A stretch of 38,605 bases of DNA from DATKXO01 sp035528995 (GTDB taxonomy: Bacteria > Planctomycetota > Phycisphaerae > UBA1845). The notes beneath the pieces were generated by a model. It saw only the letters and a list, made by a program, of their open reading frames with translations. It did not search any database and was not told where the DNA came from. A program made the position numbers and the translations under genes. The DNA lies in contig DATKXO010000021.1 of the NCBI GenBank assembly GCA_035528995.1, forward strand, positions 1 through 38,605, written 5' to 3'. Shown one piece after another: positions 7,381-15,660 of this stretch (its first letter is position 1; each line of letters opens with the position of its first letter).

Positions 7381-10326
7381 ATGACGCCGACGACGCTGGC
7401 AGCACTGATCGGCGTGCTCGCCGCGATGGTCGCTACACCAGGGGCCACGCCGCGGCATGAGAGCGCCTCGGATGACAACATCCGCCCGGTCCATCAAACC
7501 GCACTGCGTATCGCGATGTCCACCGACGGGCTCACATTCCTAGATCAGGGCAGGACGCTGGCCGTTAAAGCGTCTGCGCCGGACCTTAACCGGCTGTCTG
7601 ACGGCGATCTCCTGGCCCTGTTCGACTACGCGATCGGTGACGAGGACAAGGGCGAGACGGTAATGGCCGTCTCGCGCTCCAAGGACCAGGGCCGGACCTG
7701 GTCACCCATGCGACTCCTTCGCTTGCGGGGACCGGACGGGCGGCGAGTGGCCGGCCGTCACGGCGACCTGGTTCGGACGGACGGTGGCCACTACCGGTTG
7801 TTCTTCACCGCAACGACACCGCCAACGACCGACGAACGTCAGGCCGAAGCGGGCACCGCGACCACGCTCTTCTCGGCCGCCACTGGCGACGGGATCGAAT
7901 ACCGCGTGGACGCAACGGTACGTCTGGAACAGTGCACGCTCGCGCCCGGCGCGGACGTGCATCCGATGGCCGTTGGGATCGGTGCCCGGCTGCACCTGTT
8001 CGCAGCCGAGCCTCACGCAGCCGAGCGGGGACGCGAGAATGCAGAGCGTAGCGTCTGGCACGTCGTGTCGGCGGACGGGCGGCGCTTCACCGAACCGGTG
8101 CCGGCCCGGATTCCGCCAATCGATTTCGTCGGCAGCCTGGTTCCGGTTGGCCGCAGTGTCAGGGCCTACGTCGGCATCGAGGAGGGCATCGGTTCGCTGA
8201 TCACGCCCAACGGTCGGGACTGGGAACTGGAGTCGGGTGTGCGCCTGGCCGACGCATGGGACCCGGCCGTCGTCCGCCTCAAAGACGGCTCGTTCCTGAT
8301 GATCTACTGCACCGACCGCGACAAACGCCGCGCCCCGACGCAGCAGGTCGAGTGGGCCGCTGAGGCGGCGGGATCAGGCAGCGTTGCGTCGGCCGGAGGC
8401 GATGACGTCGGCGGCGCGGATGGGGCGACCGAAGGTCTGACCTGGGACGAAGACGGCAACCTGATCGGTCCCGACGGACAGCCAATCGACCCGGCCGACA
8501 TCGACGCGATGCTTGCGCCACCCGGCGAGGACGAGCTTGGCTGGCTCGATGAGGACGAATGGTCCGACTGGTGGGCGGAGGAAGACCCCCTCAGCACGGA
8601 GGAGGAATGGATCGCTGAGGCTGACCAGGAGTGGGGCGGCGATCAGGACGGCGAAGTCGCCGGCGACGCCGGCACCGACTCCGTCGGCGGTTCCGATCGG
8701 GAACTCGGCGGCGAGCCGGCCAATGACGTCCGTACGGACGCCGGTCGTGACGCGAGTGGTGACGTCGTCGTTGCCGACGTGGCCGACAACTGGGACGGCG
8801 ACGTCGAAGTTGACACTGCCGGGGACCAACCCGATCGTCCGGACGATACGCTTGCGGCGGACGTGGCCGATGATCCAGGGGAAGCCCTGGTTGACGACTG
8901 GAACACCGATGCATCGGCGGCCGACTGGCCCGCGGAATCGCCGACCCAAGATCGGACCGCGAACTCGCCGGTTGACGACGGGTCCGAGTTCGCACCGTCG
9001 CCGGACTTCGAGACGCACATCGATTACTTCGCGTGGTTTGACGAACGCATCTTCAGGGAGCTGCCCGACAACGCCTTCGACCGCTATGCCGAGTTCATGC
9101 CGTTTGGCCCGAACGGCGCCGTCTCGGAAGAGGACTGGCCGGAGATGGTCGACATGTTCAGCGACCCGACCTACGACGGCCCGCCGGGGCCGTGGAGCCC
9201 CACCGACCACCCGGAGTGGGAGGAGTCCAACCTGGCCGCTCAGGAGGTGCTTCTCAACTTCCGTGAGGCCGGCTTTGCGGACGGGTACGCCCTTCGCCCG
9301 ATGTTCGGCGAGGAACGCATGTTCCAGACGCCGGAGGACGAGCCGCTGCTGTTGGAAATGAGGCTGCCCGCGCTGAGCCCGCATCGGCAACTGGCCAAGG
9401 CCACACTGGCCGACGCGTGGCGAGCGCCGGATGGTGAAGTCTCGCCGGAGCGAATGCTCGACGCCTTCGAGACGACGCTCCGCAATGCCGACCACGTCGG
9501 GTCGGGACCGACGCTGATCGAAGGTCTGGTCGGTACGTCCGAGCGGGCGCTCGTTCAGAAGAATGCCATGTGGGCGCTGCAGCATCAGGTGTTCGACGAA
9601 CGCGGGCTGGAAGAGGCGCTGGACCTGCTCGTGGAGCACGACCGCGACGACACCGATCCGGTCAAATGGGTGCGCGGCGAGCACGCCATGTGCATGCAGA
9701 CGGTGCAATACATGTTCGAGCCCGGTGACTCGGACTACCCCAAGGTGCGCGTGGCCGAGACCATGGGCCAACTCGTGGCCGACGACATCCTCAATGAGGA
9801 GGCGGTGAGCCAACTGGCCTCGATGGGCCTGGACGACGCCCGGACGGCCGTCGATGCGCTGGATACGTACTACGGCCAACTGCTCGACCAGTGGCGCACG
9901 GGGTATCCGGAGGTGCGGGCGGCCGACATGAACGCGACGGCCGAGAAGTACCGGCACACCAACGCTCTCACCGAGACATTGCTTCCGTCGCTGGGCCGCG
10001 TCCAGACGATCCGCACCCGCAACGAGGCTTCGCGCCGGGCGACGCAGTTGAGCTACGCGGCTCACCTGTTCAAGGCCCGCAACGGGCGCTGGCCGGAGTC
10101 GCTGGCCGAACTACCCGAAGAACACGGCGGGCGGATGCGGGTCGATCCGTTCACCGGCAGGCACTTCGGCTACCGTCTGACGGACGAGGGCTACACGCTG
10201 TACTCGGCCTCGGAGAACGGCGTCGACGACGGCGGCGTTCACTCGCCCCGCTGGGAGGACGAAATCACCAACGACGCCGGCTCGGACGACCACGTCTTCT
10301 GGCCGCCGCAGGAACCGAGGTCCTGA
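7381..10326 (+). CDS. Large secreted protein: sialidase-like, acidic and pseudopilin-like parts
   Basis: This protein has 981 residues. A Sec signal peptide (residues 1-20, MTPTTLAALIGVLAAMVATP) and GGGAGG about 10 bases upstream favour this ATG over an in-frame ATG at 7288. Residues 35-320 look like a sialidase/glycoside-hydrolase beta-propeller, with an Asp-box-like SKDQGRTWS near residue 100 and a blade ending DGSFLMIYCTD. Residues about 340-540 are a low-complexity acidic linker rich in Asp, Glu, Gly and Trp. Residues 545-880 are predicted helical and unrecognised. Residues about 888-981 resemble the C-terminal part of type II secretion pseudopilins (AAHLFKARNGRWPESLAEL, then DPFTGRHFGYRLTDEG, then SENGVDDGG), a module often found on planctomycete secreted proteins. 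Catalytic activity is not shown: I cannot place the sialidase Arg triad. It stands alone. Confidence 0.75.
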   Translation: MTPTTLAALIGVLAAMVATPGATPRHESASDDNIRPVHQTALRIAMSTDGLTFLDQGRTLAVKASAPDLNRLSDGDLLALFDYAIGDEDKGETVMAVSRSKDQGRTWSPMRLLRLRGPDGRRVAGRHGDLVRTDGGHYRLFFTATTPPTTDERQAEAGTATTLFSAATGDGIEYRVDATVRLEQCTLAPGADVHPMAVGIGARLHLFAAEPHAAERGRENAERSVWHVVSADGRRFTEPVPARIPPIDFVGSLVPVGRSVRAYVGIEEGIGSLITPNGRDWELESGVRLADAWDPAVVRLKDGSFLMIYCTDRDKRRAPTQQVEWAAEAAGSGSVASAGGDDVGGADGATEGLTWDEDGNLIGPDGQPIDPADIDAMLAPPGEDELGWLDEDEWSDWWAEEDPLSTEEEWIAEADQEWGGDQDGEVAGDAGTDSVGGSDRELGGEPANDVRTDAGRDASGDVVVADVADNWDGDVEVDTAGDQPDRPDDTLAADVADDPGEALVDDWNTDASAADWPAESPTQDRTANSPVDDGSEFAPSPDFETHIDYFAWFDERIFRELPDNAFDRYAEFMPFGPNGAVSEEDWPEMVDMFSDPTYDGPPGPWSPTDHPEWEESNLAAQEVLLNFREAGFADGYALRPMFGEERMFQTPEDEPLLLEMRLPALSPHRQLAKATLADAWRAPDGEVSPERMLDAFETTLRNADHVGSGPTLIEGLVGTSERALVQKNAMWALQHQVFDERGLEEALDLLVEHDRDDTDPVKWVRGEHAMCMQTVQYMFEPGDSDYPKVRVAETMGQLVADDILNEEAVSQLASMGLDDARTAVDALDTYYGQLLDQWRTGYPEVRAADMNATAEKYRHTNALTETLLPSLGRVQTIRTRNEASRRATQLSYAAHLFKARNGRWPESLAELPEEHGGRMRVDPFTGRHFGYRLTDEGYTLYSASENGVDDGGVHSPRWEDEITNDAGSDDHVFWPPQEPRS

Positions 10327-10450
10327 GCGACCTTCGGGAGGATCGCGGCGGCCGCACACATCAGCAAAGACCAGAGGCGCCGGACCGGCAGGGTCGGCCA
10401 TCGAGGCCTAGAGGTCCGCGGTGCAGCTTCGGCGCTTGCTGGCCCGGGCA

Positions 10451-10483
10451 GACCCTTCCGGATACAATGCCCGGCCAAGGGTC
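10451..10483 (+). promoter_or_regulatory. Candidate -10 inside an inverted repeat, upstream of the DsrE-like gene
   Basis: TACAAT at 10463-10468 sits inside a nested dyad. The outer arms are GACCCTT (10451-10457) and AAGGGTC (10477-10483). The inner arms are CCGG (10458-10461) and CCGG (10470-10473). The start codon is 95 bases downstream. The symmetry centred on the -10 would suit an operator. There is no convincing -35 at 17 bases. It could also be an RNA hairpin from the preceding transcript, but no T-run follows. Confidence 0.4.
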
Positions 10484-10562
10484 GGCTAATGGCGAATCTC
10501 AAACAAGGCGTCTTTCGAATTCACATCAGGCAACTTCATATCTGTGAGAAGGAGACCAACAA

Positions 10563-11027
10563 ATGACCGCTTACCCTCGATTAACGGGCGGGCTGGCAGC
10601 CTGTGTTGTCCTGGCGGGCCTCGGTTACGTGGCTTACACGGCGCAGGCGGACCAGCCACAGCAGGACAAACCGACGATCGTGATCAACCTCACCAGCGGC
10701 AAGGAGGATCTGCACTCGGCCACGATGGCTCTGGAGCTCGCCGGCCACGGGCTGAAAGACGGCCGGGCCGTCATCGTGTTTTTGAACGTGCGGGCACCCG
10801 AACTGGCCGACAAGAACCTGCCCGCGACCTGCGGTCTGGCTGATAAGCCGGCGATTCGCGACACGATTACGAATCTGATGCAGGAGGGCGCGACGTTCCT
10901 CTGCTGCCCGAGCTGCATGAAGGTCCTCGGCGTCCAGGAGACGGATCTCATTCCGGGCGTCAAGCTGGCCACCAGAGAACTGCTGTTCGGCAACATGGGC
11001 GCCGACACCGCGGTCTTCAGCTACTGA
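10563..11027 (+). CDS. Exported DsrE/DsrF-family protein
   Basis: This 154-residue protein has a signal peptide or N-terminal membrane anchor (residues 8-28, hydrophobic, ending AQA). One DsrE-like domain follows. It opens with the strand IVINLTSGKEDLHSATMALELA and includes VIVFLNVRAPELA and the Cys-containing turn LCCPSCMKVLGV, a segment that often carries CPxC in periplasmic DsrE-like proteins. DsrE proteins act as sulfur carriers or redox partners; this exported subgroup has no settled function. AAGGAG at 10549-10554, 8 bases before the ATG, supports the start. Neighbouring genes do not suggest sulfur metabolism, so a role in sulfur transfer is unproven. Confidence 0.82.
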   Translation: MTAYPRLTGGLAACVVLAGLGYVAYTAQADQPQQDKPTIVINLTSGKEDLHSATMALELAGHGLKDGRAVIVFLNVRAPELADKNLPATCGLADKPAIRDTITNLMQEGATFLCCPSCMKVLGVQETDLIPGVKLATRELLFGNMGADTAVFSY

Positions 11028-11334
11028 GCGCTTCCGCCCGCAGCCGTCGCTTCCAACGTGAGGCGCAGCCAATCGTAGAACCTCGTTGGCGCAGAGGGCG
11101 CCCGCGGCCTCATCCTCAAGGAACTCCGGCAGAAGGTTGACGTACGGTTCATCGGGACTTGTACGTTGTTGTCGATCCCGGTGGATTCCCGTCCACAGGC
11201 GCCCAATCCGTCCGCGAAAACCGGTATCTTGAGAAACGGAACCGCCCGGCGGTGCCGATCGTGTCGGCGGCGGGCCATCTGTCGGTTGAAACGCGCAATC
11301 ACTCGACGCAACTGAAAACTGAAAGGTACGCAGT
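11028..11334. other. 307-base intergenic region
   Basis: No gene is supported. A hexamer TATCTT at 11225-11230 (about 105 bases before the next ATG) could be a -10. ACGTAC (11140-11145) and GTACGT (11161-11166) form a 6-bp inverted repeat with a 15-base spacer. A minus-strand frame crosses the region but shows no domain or ribosome site. Confidence 0.35.
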
Positions 11335-11799
11335 ATGAAAAGGAAACTTGCCGTCCTGACGACCTCGGCGCTCGCCATCTCGGCGCTGGTTCTATGCCTG
11401 GGCATGAACGGCCCAACCGATGACGAGAAAGCGGCGGTCAAGCGGGCCGTGCTGGACTACTGCGAGGCGGCCTACGAGATGAAGCCGGAGCTGCTCGAAC
11501 GCAGCGTGCATCCGGAGGTGAACAAGTTCGGGTTCCACCGCAGATCGCCGGACGAGGAGTACCGGATGATCCCGATGACCTACCCGCAACTGGTCGAGCT
11601 GGTCAAGGTGTGGAACCAGGACGGCAAGTTCGGGCCGGACGCGCCCAAAGAGGTCATCGTGTTCGACGTGCTGGACAAGACGGCCAGCGCCAAGCTGGTC
11701 GGCGCCTGGGGCATCGACTACATGCACCTGGCCAAGTACGACGGCAAGTGGAAGATCGTGCAGGTCCTGTGGCAGAGCCATCCGCAGCCCAGCGAGTAG
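11335..11799 (+). CDS. Exported NTF2-like (lumazine-binding-type) protein
   Basis: This 154-residue protein has a signal peptide or anchor at residues 1-24 (MKRKLAVLTTSALAISALVL). A single NTF2-like cone-fold domain follows. The opening helix DDEKAAVKRAVLDYCEAAYE, the LLERSVHPEVNKFGF segment and the closing strands SAKLVGAWGIDYMHLAKYDG and WKIVQVLW match the family commonly annotated as putative lumazine-binding or nuclear transport factor 2 family. Members hold small hydrophobic ligands or act as isomerase-like enzymes, but for this subgroup the ligand is unknown. AAGG at 11323-11326 lies a little upstream of the ATG. The gene converges with the sugar transporter operon, ending 54 bases from the permease stop. 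Confidence 0.8.
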   Translation: MKRKLAVLTTSALAISALVLCLGMNGPTDDEKAAVKRAVLDYCEAAYEMKPELLERSVHPEVNKFGFHRRSPDEEYRMIPMTYPQLVELVKVWNQDGKFGPDAPKEVIVFDVLDKTASAKLVGAWGIDYMHLAKYDGKWKIVQVLWQSHPQPSE

Positions 11800-11853
11800 G
11801 CTGTAGCGGCGAACGCGCCGACAACCGGTACCGGTACGTCGCGATTCGCCCGG

Positions 11854-12894
11854 TCACCGCCGCCCGAGCCGGCGCAGGCCCGCGTCGAGCAGGGCGGCCA
11901 GCAGGATCACCAGACCCAGCACGACCTTCTGCCAGAAGTGCTCCACGTGCAGCAGGTTGAGGCTGTTGTTGAGCACGCCGATGATCAGGGCGCCGATCAG
12001 CGTTCCCGCAATCGTGCCCCGACCTCCGAAGAGACTGGTCCCGCCGACGACCACGGCGGCGATGACGTTCAACTCCCACATCTCGCCGACCTTGGGATCG
12101 GCGGCCATCAGCTTGGCGTCGTGCAGTACACCGACGATGCCGCACAGCGCGCCGGTCAGCACGTAGACGATCAGCTTGGTGCGACGAACCGCGATGCCCG
12201 AGAGCCGGGCGGCCTCCTCGTTGCTGCCGACGGCGATCACGCCGCGACCGAACACGGTCCGCGCCAATAACACGTGAAAACTCACGAACCCCAGCAGCAT
12301 GATAAGCACGGGCACCGGAAGAACCCGCCCCAGCAGACCCTCCAGCACGAACCCGCGCCCCAGGACGATGAGACCGGCCGGCAGATCGGTGTCGGGGACG
12401 GGCTGGCCGTCGCACACGATGAAGGCCAGTCCACGTGCGATGAGCATGCCCGCCAGGGTGACGATAAACGGCGGAATCGAGAACCGCGTGGTCACCGAAC
12501 CGGAGATCAGCCCCGAGCCCGCCCCGACGCCGATGCCGGCCGCCAGACCCAGCAGGATGCACACCGGCCCGGGCAATCCCAGGGTCGCCTTCATAGCCAC
12601 GCCGGCCACCACGCCCGTCAAAGCGACCAGCGAACCGACCGACAGGTCGATCCCGCCGGTGACGATCACCAGCGTCATGCCGAACGCGATCAGGGCCTCG
12701 AAGGATATCTGCCGGGCGACGTTGACCAGGTTCCTGGGCGTGGCGAACAGGCCGTTGGTCAGGATCGTGACCGTGATGATCAGCAGCACGAGCACCACCG
12801 GCATGCGCAGCCGGACGAACCAGCGCAGGACCTCGGGCCATCCGCCGGGGCCGTCCTTCGATGCGGCCGGATCGTGTCGCGGCGCGTCGCTCAT
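11854..12894 (-). CDS. Sugar ABC transporter permease, RbsC-like
   Basis: This 346-residue inner-membrane permease belongs to the ribose/xylose/galactose importer family. About eight to ten hydrophobic segments are visible, starting MPVVLVLLIITVTILTNGLF. Family landmarks are GGIDLSVGSLVALTGVVAG near residue 75, GLISGSVTTRFSIPPFIVTL, and GTSLFGGRGTIAGTLIGALI near the C-terminus. The start is chosen because its ATG overlaps the stop of the ATPase gene (ATGA, 12894-12891), implying translational coupling; a longer open frame upstream is only the shadow of that gene. It is the last gene of the binding protein, ATPase, permease operon. Which sugar is carried cannot be read from the sequence; ribose is the nearest well-known relative only. 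Confidence 0.93.
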   Translation of the reverse strand: MSDAPRHDPAASKDGPGGWPEVLRWFVRLRMPVVLVLLIITVTILTNGLFATPRNLVNVARQISFEALIAFGMTLVIVTGGIDLSVGSLVALTGVVAGVAMKATLGLPGPVCILLGLAAGIGVGAGSGLISGSVTTRFSIPPFIVTLAGMLIARGLAFIVCDGQPVPDTDLPAGLIVLGRGFVLEGLLGRVLPVPVLIMLLGFVSFHVLLARTVFGRGVIAVGSNEEAARLSGIAVRRTKLIVYVLTGALCGIVGVLHDAKLMAADPKVGEMWELNVIAAVVVGGTSLFGGRGTIAGTLIGALIIGVLNNSLNLLHVEHFWQKVVLGLVILLAALLDAGLRRLGRR

Positions 12895-14405
12895 GCAGTC
12901 ACCTCCTCCCGGGCGGCCAGATGCATGATCTGCTCCTGAGTCACCTGCCGGTCTCGATTGTCGAGCACGCCGGCCAGCCGCCCTTCGCACATGACGCCGA
13001 CGCGGTCGGCCATGCCGATGACCTCGGGCAACTCGGACGAGACCATCATGACCGCCACACCGCCGGCCGCCAGCCGGTTGATGAGCAGGTAGATCTCGTA
13101 CTTGGCCCCGACGTCCACGCCGCGGGTGGGCTCGTCGAAGAGGATCACGCGGTGCGGCCGACTCATCCACCGGGCCAGCAGCACCTTCTGCTGGTTGCCG
13201 CCGCTGAGCGTGACGACGAGCGACTCAGAACTGACCGCCCTGATCTGCAGGTCGGCCATCAGTCGCCGGGAGAGGGCGCGTTCCGCACCCATGCGCAGAA
13301 AACCTCCGACGGCCGACGCCCGGAGGTTGGCCAGGGTGACGTTTTCCCGCAGGCTGCGTTCCAGCATCAGGCCCTCGGTCTTGCGGTCCTCCGGCAGCAT
13401 GGCCACGCCGGCGGCGATGGCCTGCCGCGGATTGGCAAACGGTCCGGCCACGTCGCCCACCTGCACCCGCCCGGCGTCGGCCCGCACCGCGCCGAAGATC
13501 GTCTTGGCAACGGAACTGCGGCCGCTGCCCACCAGGCCGGTCAGGGCGAAGACCTCGCCGGCGCGGACGTCGAAACTCACTCGGGTGAAGCGTCCTCGGG
13601 CGGTCAGGTTCTCGACGCGCAGGATTGCTTCGCCGATCGGAGCGGAGCGCTTGGGGAACTCGTCGGTAAGTTCGCGCCCGACCATCTCGGCGATCAGGCT
13701 GCGGCGTTCGACCTGGGCGATGGGGCGCGTGGAGATGTGCCGCCCGTCGCGCAGGACGGTGACGGCGTCGGCGATGTCGAAGATCTCGTCGAGGCGGTGT
13801 GAGATGTAGATGACGCTCACGCCGCGTGTTTTCAGATCGCACACCAGGCGGTACAGCGCTACCAACTCGTGCGGCGTCAAGACGGCGGACGGCTCGTCGA
13901 GGATCAGGATTCGGGCGTCCAGGGCCAGGGCCCGGGCGATCTCGACCATCTGCTGCTGGGCCACGCTCAGGGCGCCGACCGATCGGCGAACGGGCAGCTC
14001 GATGCCGAGCTGGGCGAGCAGTTGCGACGCCTGGCGGTGCAGGCGGTTGAAGTCGATGCAACCGGTGCGTCGCGATCGCGGCCAGCGTCCGAGGTAGATG
14101 TTCTCGCTGACGCACAGGTCCGGCGCCAGGCTGAACTCCTGATAGACGATGGCGATGCCTTCCTGCTGGGCGCGGCGGGCACCGGTGATGGACACGGGCC
14201 GGCCGTCGATCTCGATCGTTCCCGCGTCGGACGTAACCGCGCCGGAGAGTATCTTGACCAGTGTGCTCTTGCCGGCGCCGTTCTCGCCGACCAGGGCGTG
14301 GACGGTGCCGGGCGCGACCTCCAGGCCGACGTCGTCCAGTGCCAGGACGCCGGGAAAGGCCTTGCGGATGCCGCGACAACACAGACGAGGCCCGGCAGCC
14401 TCCAT
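12891..14405 (-). CDS. Sugar ABC transporter ATPase with two nucleotide-binding domains, RbsA/MglA-like
   Basis: This 504-residue protein has two ABC domains in one chain, the layout of RbsA, MglA and XylG. Domain 1 has Walker A GENGAGKS (residues 40-47), the LSVAQQQMVEIARAL signature and Walker B ILILDEPSAVLT. Domain 2 has a degenerate P-loop (GLVGSGRSSVAKTIFG), the LSGGNQQKVLLARWM signature and Walker B VILFDEPTRGVDVG. In this family the first site usually does most of the hydrolysis, and the loss of the second P-loop Lys is normal. The ATG at 14405 lies 3 bases after the stop of the binding-protein gene, and the stop overlaps the permease start by four bases, so all three are one transcript. 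Confidence 0.95.
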   Translation of the reverse strand: MEAAGPRLCCRGIRKAFPGVLALDDVGLEVAPGTVHALVGENGAGKSTLVKILSGAVTSDAGTIEIDGRPVSITGARRAQQEGIAIVYQEFSLAPDLCVSENIYLGRWPRSRRTGCIDFNRLHRQASQLLAQLGIELPVRRSVGALSVAQQQMVEIARALALDARILILDEPSAVLTPHELVALYRLVCDLKTRGVSVIYISHRLDEIFDIADAVTVLRDGRHISTRPIAQVERRSLIAEMVGRELTDEFPKRSAPIGEAILRVENLTARGRFTRVSFDVRAGEVFALTGLVGSGRSSVAKTIFGAVRADAGRVQVGDVAGPFANPRQAIAAGVAMLPEDRKTEGLMLERSLRENVTLANLRASAVGGFLRMGAERALSRRLMADLQIRAVSSESLVVTLSGGNQQKVLLARWMSRPHRVILFDEPTRGVDVGAKYEIYLLINRLAAGGVAVMMVSSELPEVIGMADRVGVMCEGRLAGVLDNRDRQVTQEQIMHLAAREEVTA

Positions 14406-14408
14406 GGA

Positions 14409-15413
14409 TCAAGTGGACTCCCGCGTAAAGGTTCCTACCTCGACCGGGATCACCGTGGGCGGGGTCTCACCGTTGAAGAACCCGTGAATGGTCTCGACGG
14501 TCAGCCGGCCGATCTGGTTGGGGTTCTGGATGACGTCGCCGTAGATGGCCCCGGTCCTGATCTTCTCGCGGGCCTCGGGCGTGGCGTCGTAGCCGACGAT
14601 CTTGATTCGCTCCAACCGACCCGCGGCCTCGACGGCGGCCAACGCCCCCAGCGCAGAGTCGTCGTTGATGCCGAACACGCCGGACAGGTCGGGCTCCGAT
14701 TGCAGCAGGTCCTCCATGACGCGGACGGCCTTGTCGCGGCGGCCCTCGGTCGAAAGCTCGGCCACGATCTCGATGTCCGCGTGTTTGGCGATCTCCTCCT
14801 TGAAGCCGGCCACCCGGTCCATGACGCTGGTGACCTCGGGATGGGTGAGGATGGCGACCTTGCCCTTGTCACTCAGGGCCGCCACCATCAGCTCGGCCGC
14901 CTTCCGGCCGCCCAGCTTGTTGTCGGAAGCGACGTGAGTGACAACCTTGCCCAGCGAGGACATGCTGGCGATGTCGGCGGTGAACACGGGGATGCCGGCG
15001 TCGTTGGCCTCGGCGATGCTCGCCCCCACGCTGTGCGAGTCGCAGGGGCAGACGACGATGGCGTCCACCTGCTGCACGATGAACTCGTCGATCTGGTTGG
15101 CCTGAAGCGTGGAGTTCTGCTCGGCCGCGGTGACCAGCAGCTCGTAGCCGTACTGCTTAGCCGCCTCCTCCATGCCGGCCCGCAGGTCCTGATAGAACTG
15201 GTGCTGCATGGTCAGAAGTGTGACGCCGATGCGCCTGGTCTTTGCGTTCACGTCCGCAGTCGTGCCCGTTGAGGAGTCCGTGTCGGCTCGCTCGCAACCG
15301 GTCAGGACGGTGCCTACCACCAGCAGTATCCCCAGGCCGCACCACGCCCGTACCGCTGCTGAATAAAGCGCACCCGCCCGCGGCCGGGCGCAGGATTGTG
15401 ATGAAAGACGCAT
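14409..15413 (-). CDS. Sugar-binding lipoprotein of ABC transporter, RbsB-like
   Basis: This 334-residue periplasmic-binding protein of the type 1 (LacI/RbsB) fold is the first gene of the operon. A lipobox VLTGC puts the lipid-anchored Cys at residue 40. The mature part begins TRRIGVTLLTMQHQFYQDLR and contains AEQNSTLQANQIDEFI, DAIVVCPCDSHSVGASI and GVFGINDDSALGALAAVEAA, all typical of ribose/galactose-type binding proteins. The ATG at 15413 has GAGGTGG just upstream, so I prefer it to a longer open frame. No sugar kinase, isomerase or LacI-type regulator is linked, so the sugar is unknown. The divergent neighbour is an alpha-mannosidase, which suggests (inference) a glycan-derived sugar. 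Confidence 0.92.
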   Translation of the reverse strand: MRLSSQSCARPRAGALYSAAVRAWCGLGILLVVGTVLTGCERADTDSSTGTTADVNAKTRRIGVTLLTMQHQFYQDLRAGMEEAAKQYGYELLVTAAEQNSTLQANQIDEFIVQQVDAIVVCPCDSHSVGASIAEANDAGIPVFTADIASMSSLGKVVTHVASDNKLGGRKAAELMVAALSDKGKVAILTHPEVTSVMDRVAGFKEEIAKHADIEIVAELSTEGRRDKAVRVMEDLLQSEPDLSGVFGINDDSALGALAAVEAAGRLERIKIVGYDATPEAREKIRTGAIYGDVIQNPNQIGRLTVETIHGFFNGETPPTVIPVEVGTFTREST

Positions 15414-15660
15414 TTGTTCCACCTCGCTTTGCTCGCCGGTTGGTGGGCCGGCGCCGCCGAGAGAATACCGCAAACCGCCGGGGAGGGACACACGCGCCGG
15501 CAGCTCCGCGGCTGCGCTTCGGGTCGGTCGCGACTATTGCGGAACCTGTCGCCCGACACTAGCCTGACCGCCCAAGGAGACACGCAATCGGAATGGGCGA
15601 TGTGGAAGGCGTCCGGGACCCCAAAGACGCGACCGTCTTGACAGAATCTCGAGGATACCG

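Noticed and set aside
8374..10065. A 563-codon antisense frame opposite the secreted chimera
   Set aside because: No ribosome site or recognisable domain; the opposite strand has a signal peptide and a pseudopilin-like end.
11021..11416. A minus-strand 131-codon gene between the DsrE-like and NTF2-like genes
   Set aside because: It overlaps the NTF2-like signal peptide, has no ribosome site, and its translation resembles no known family.
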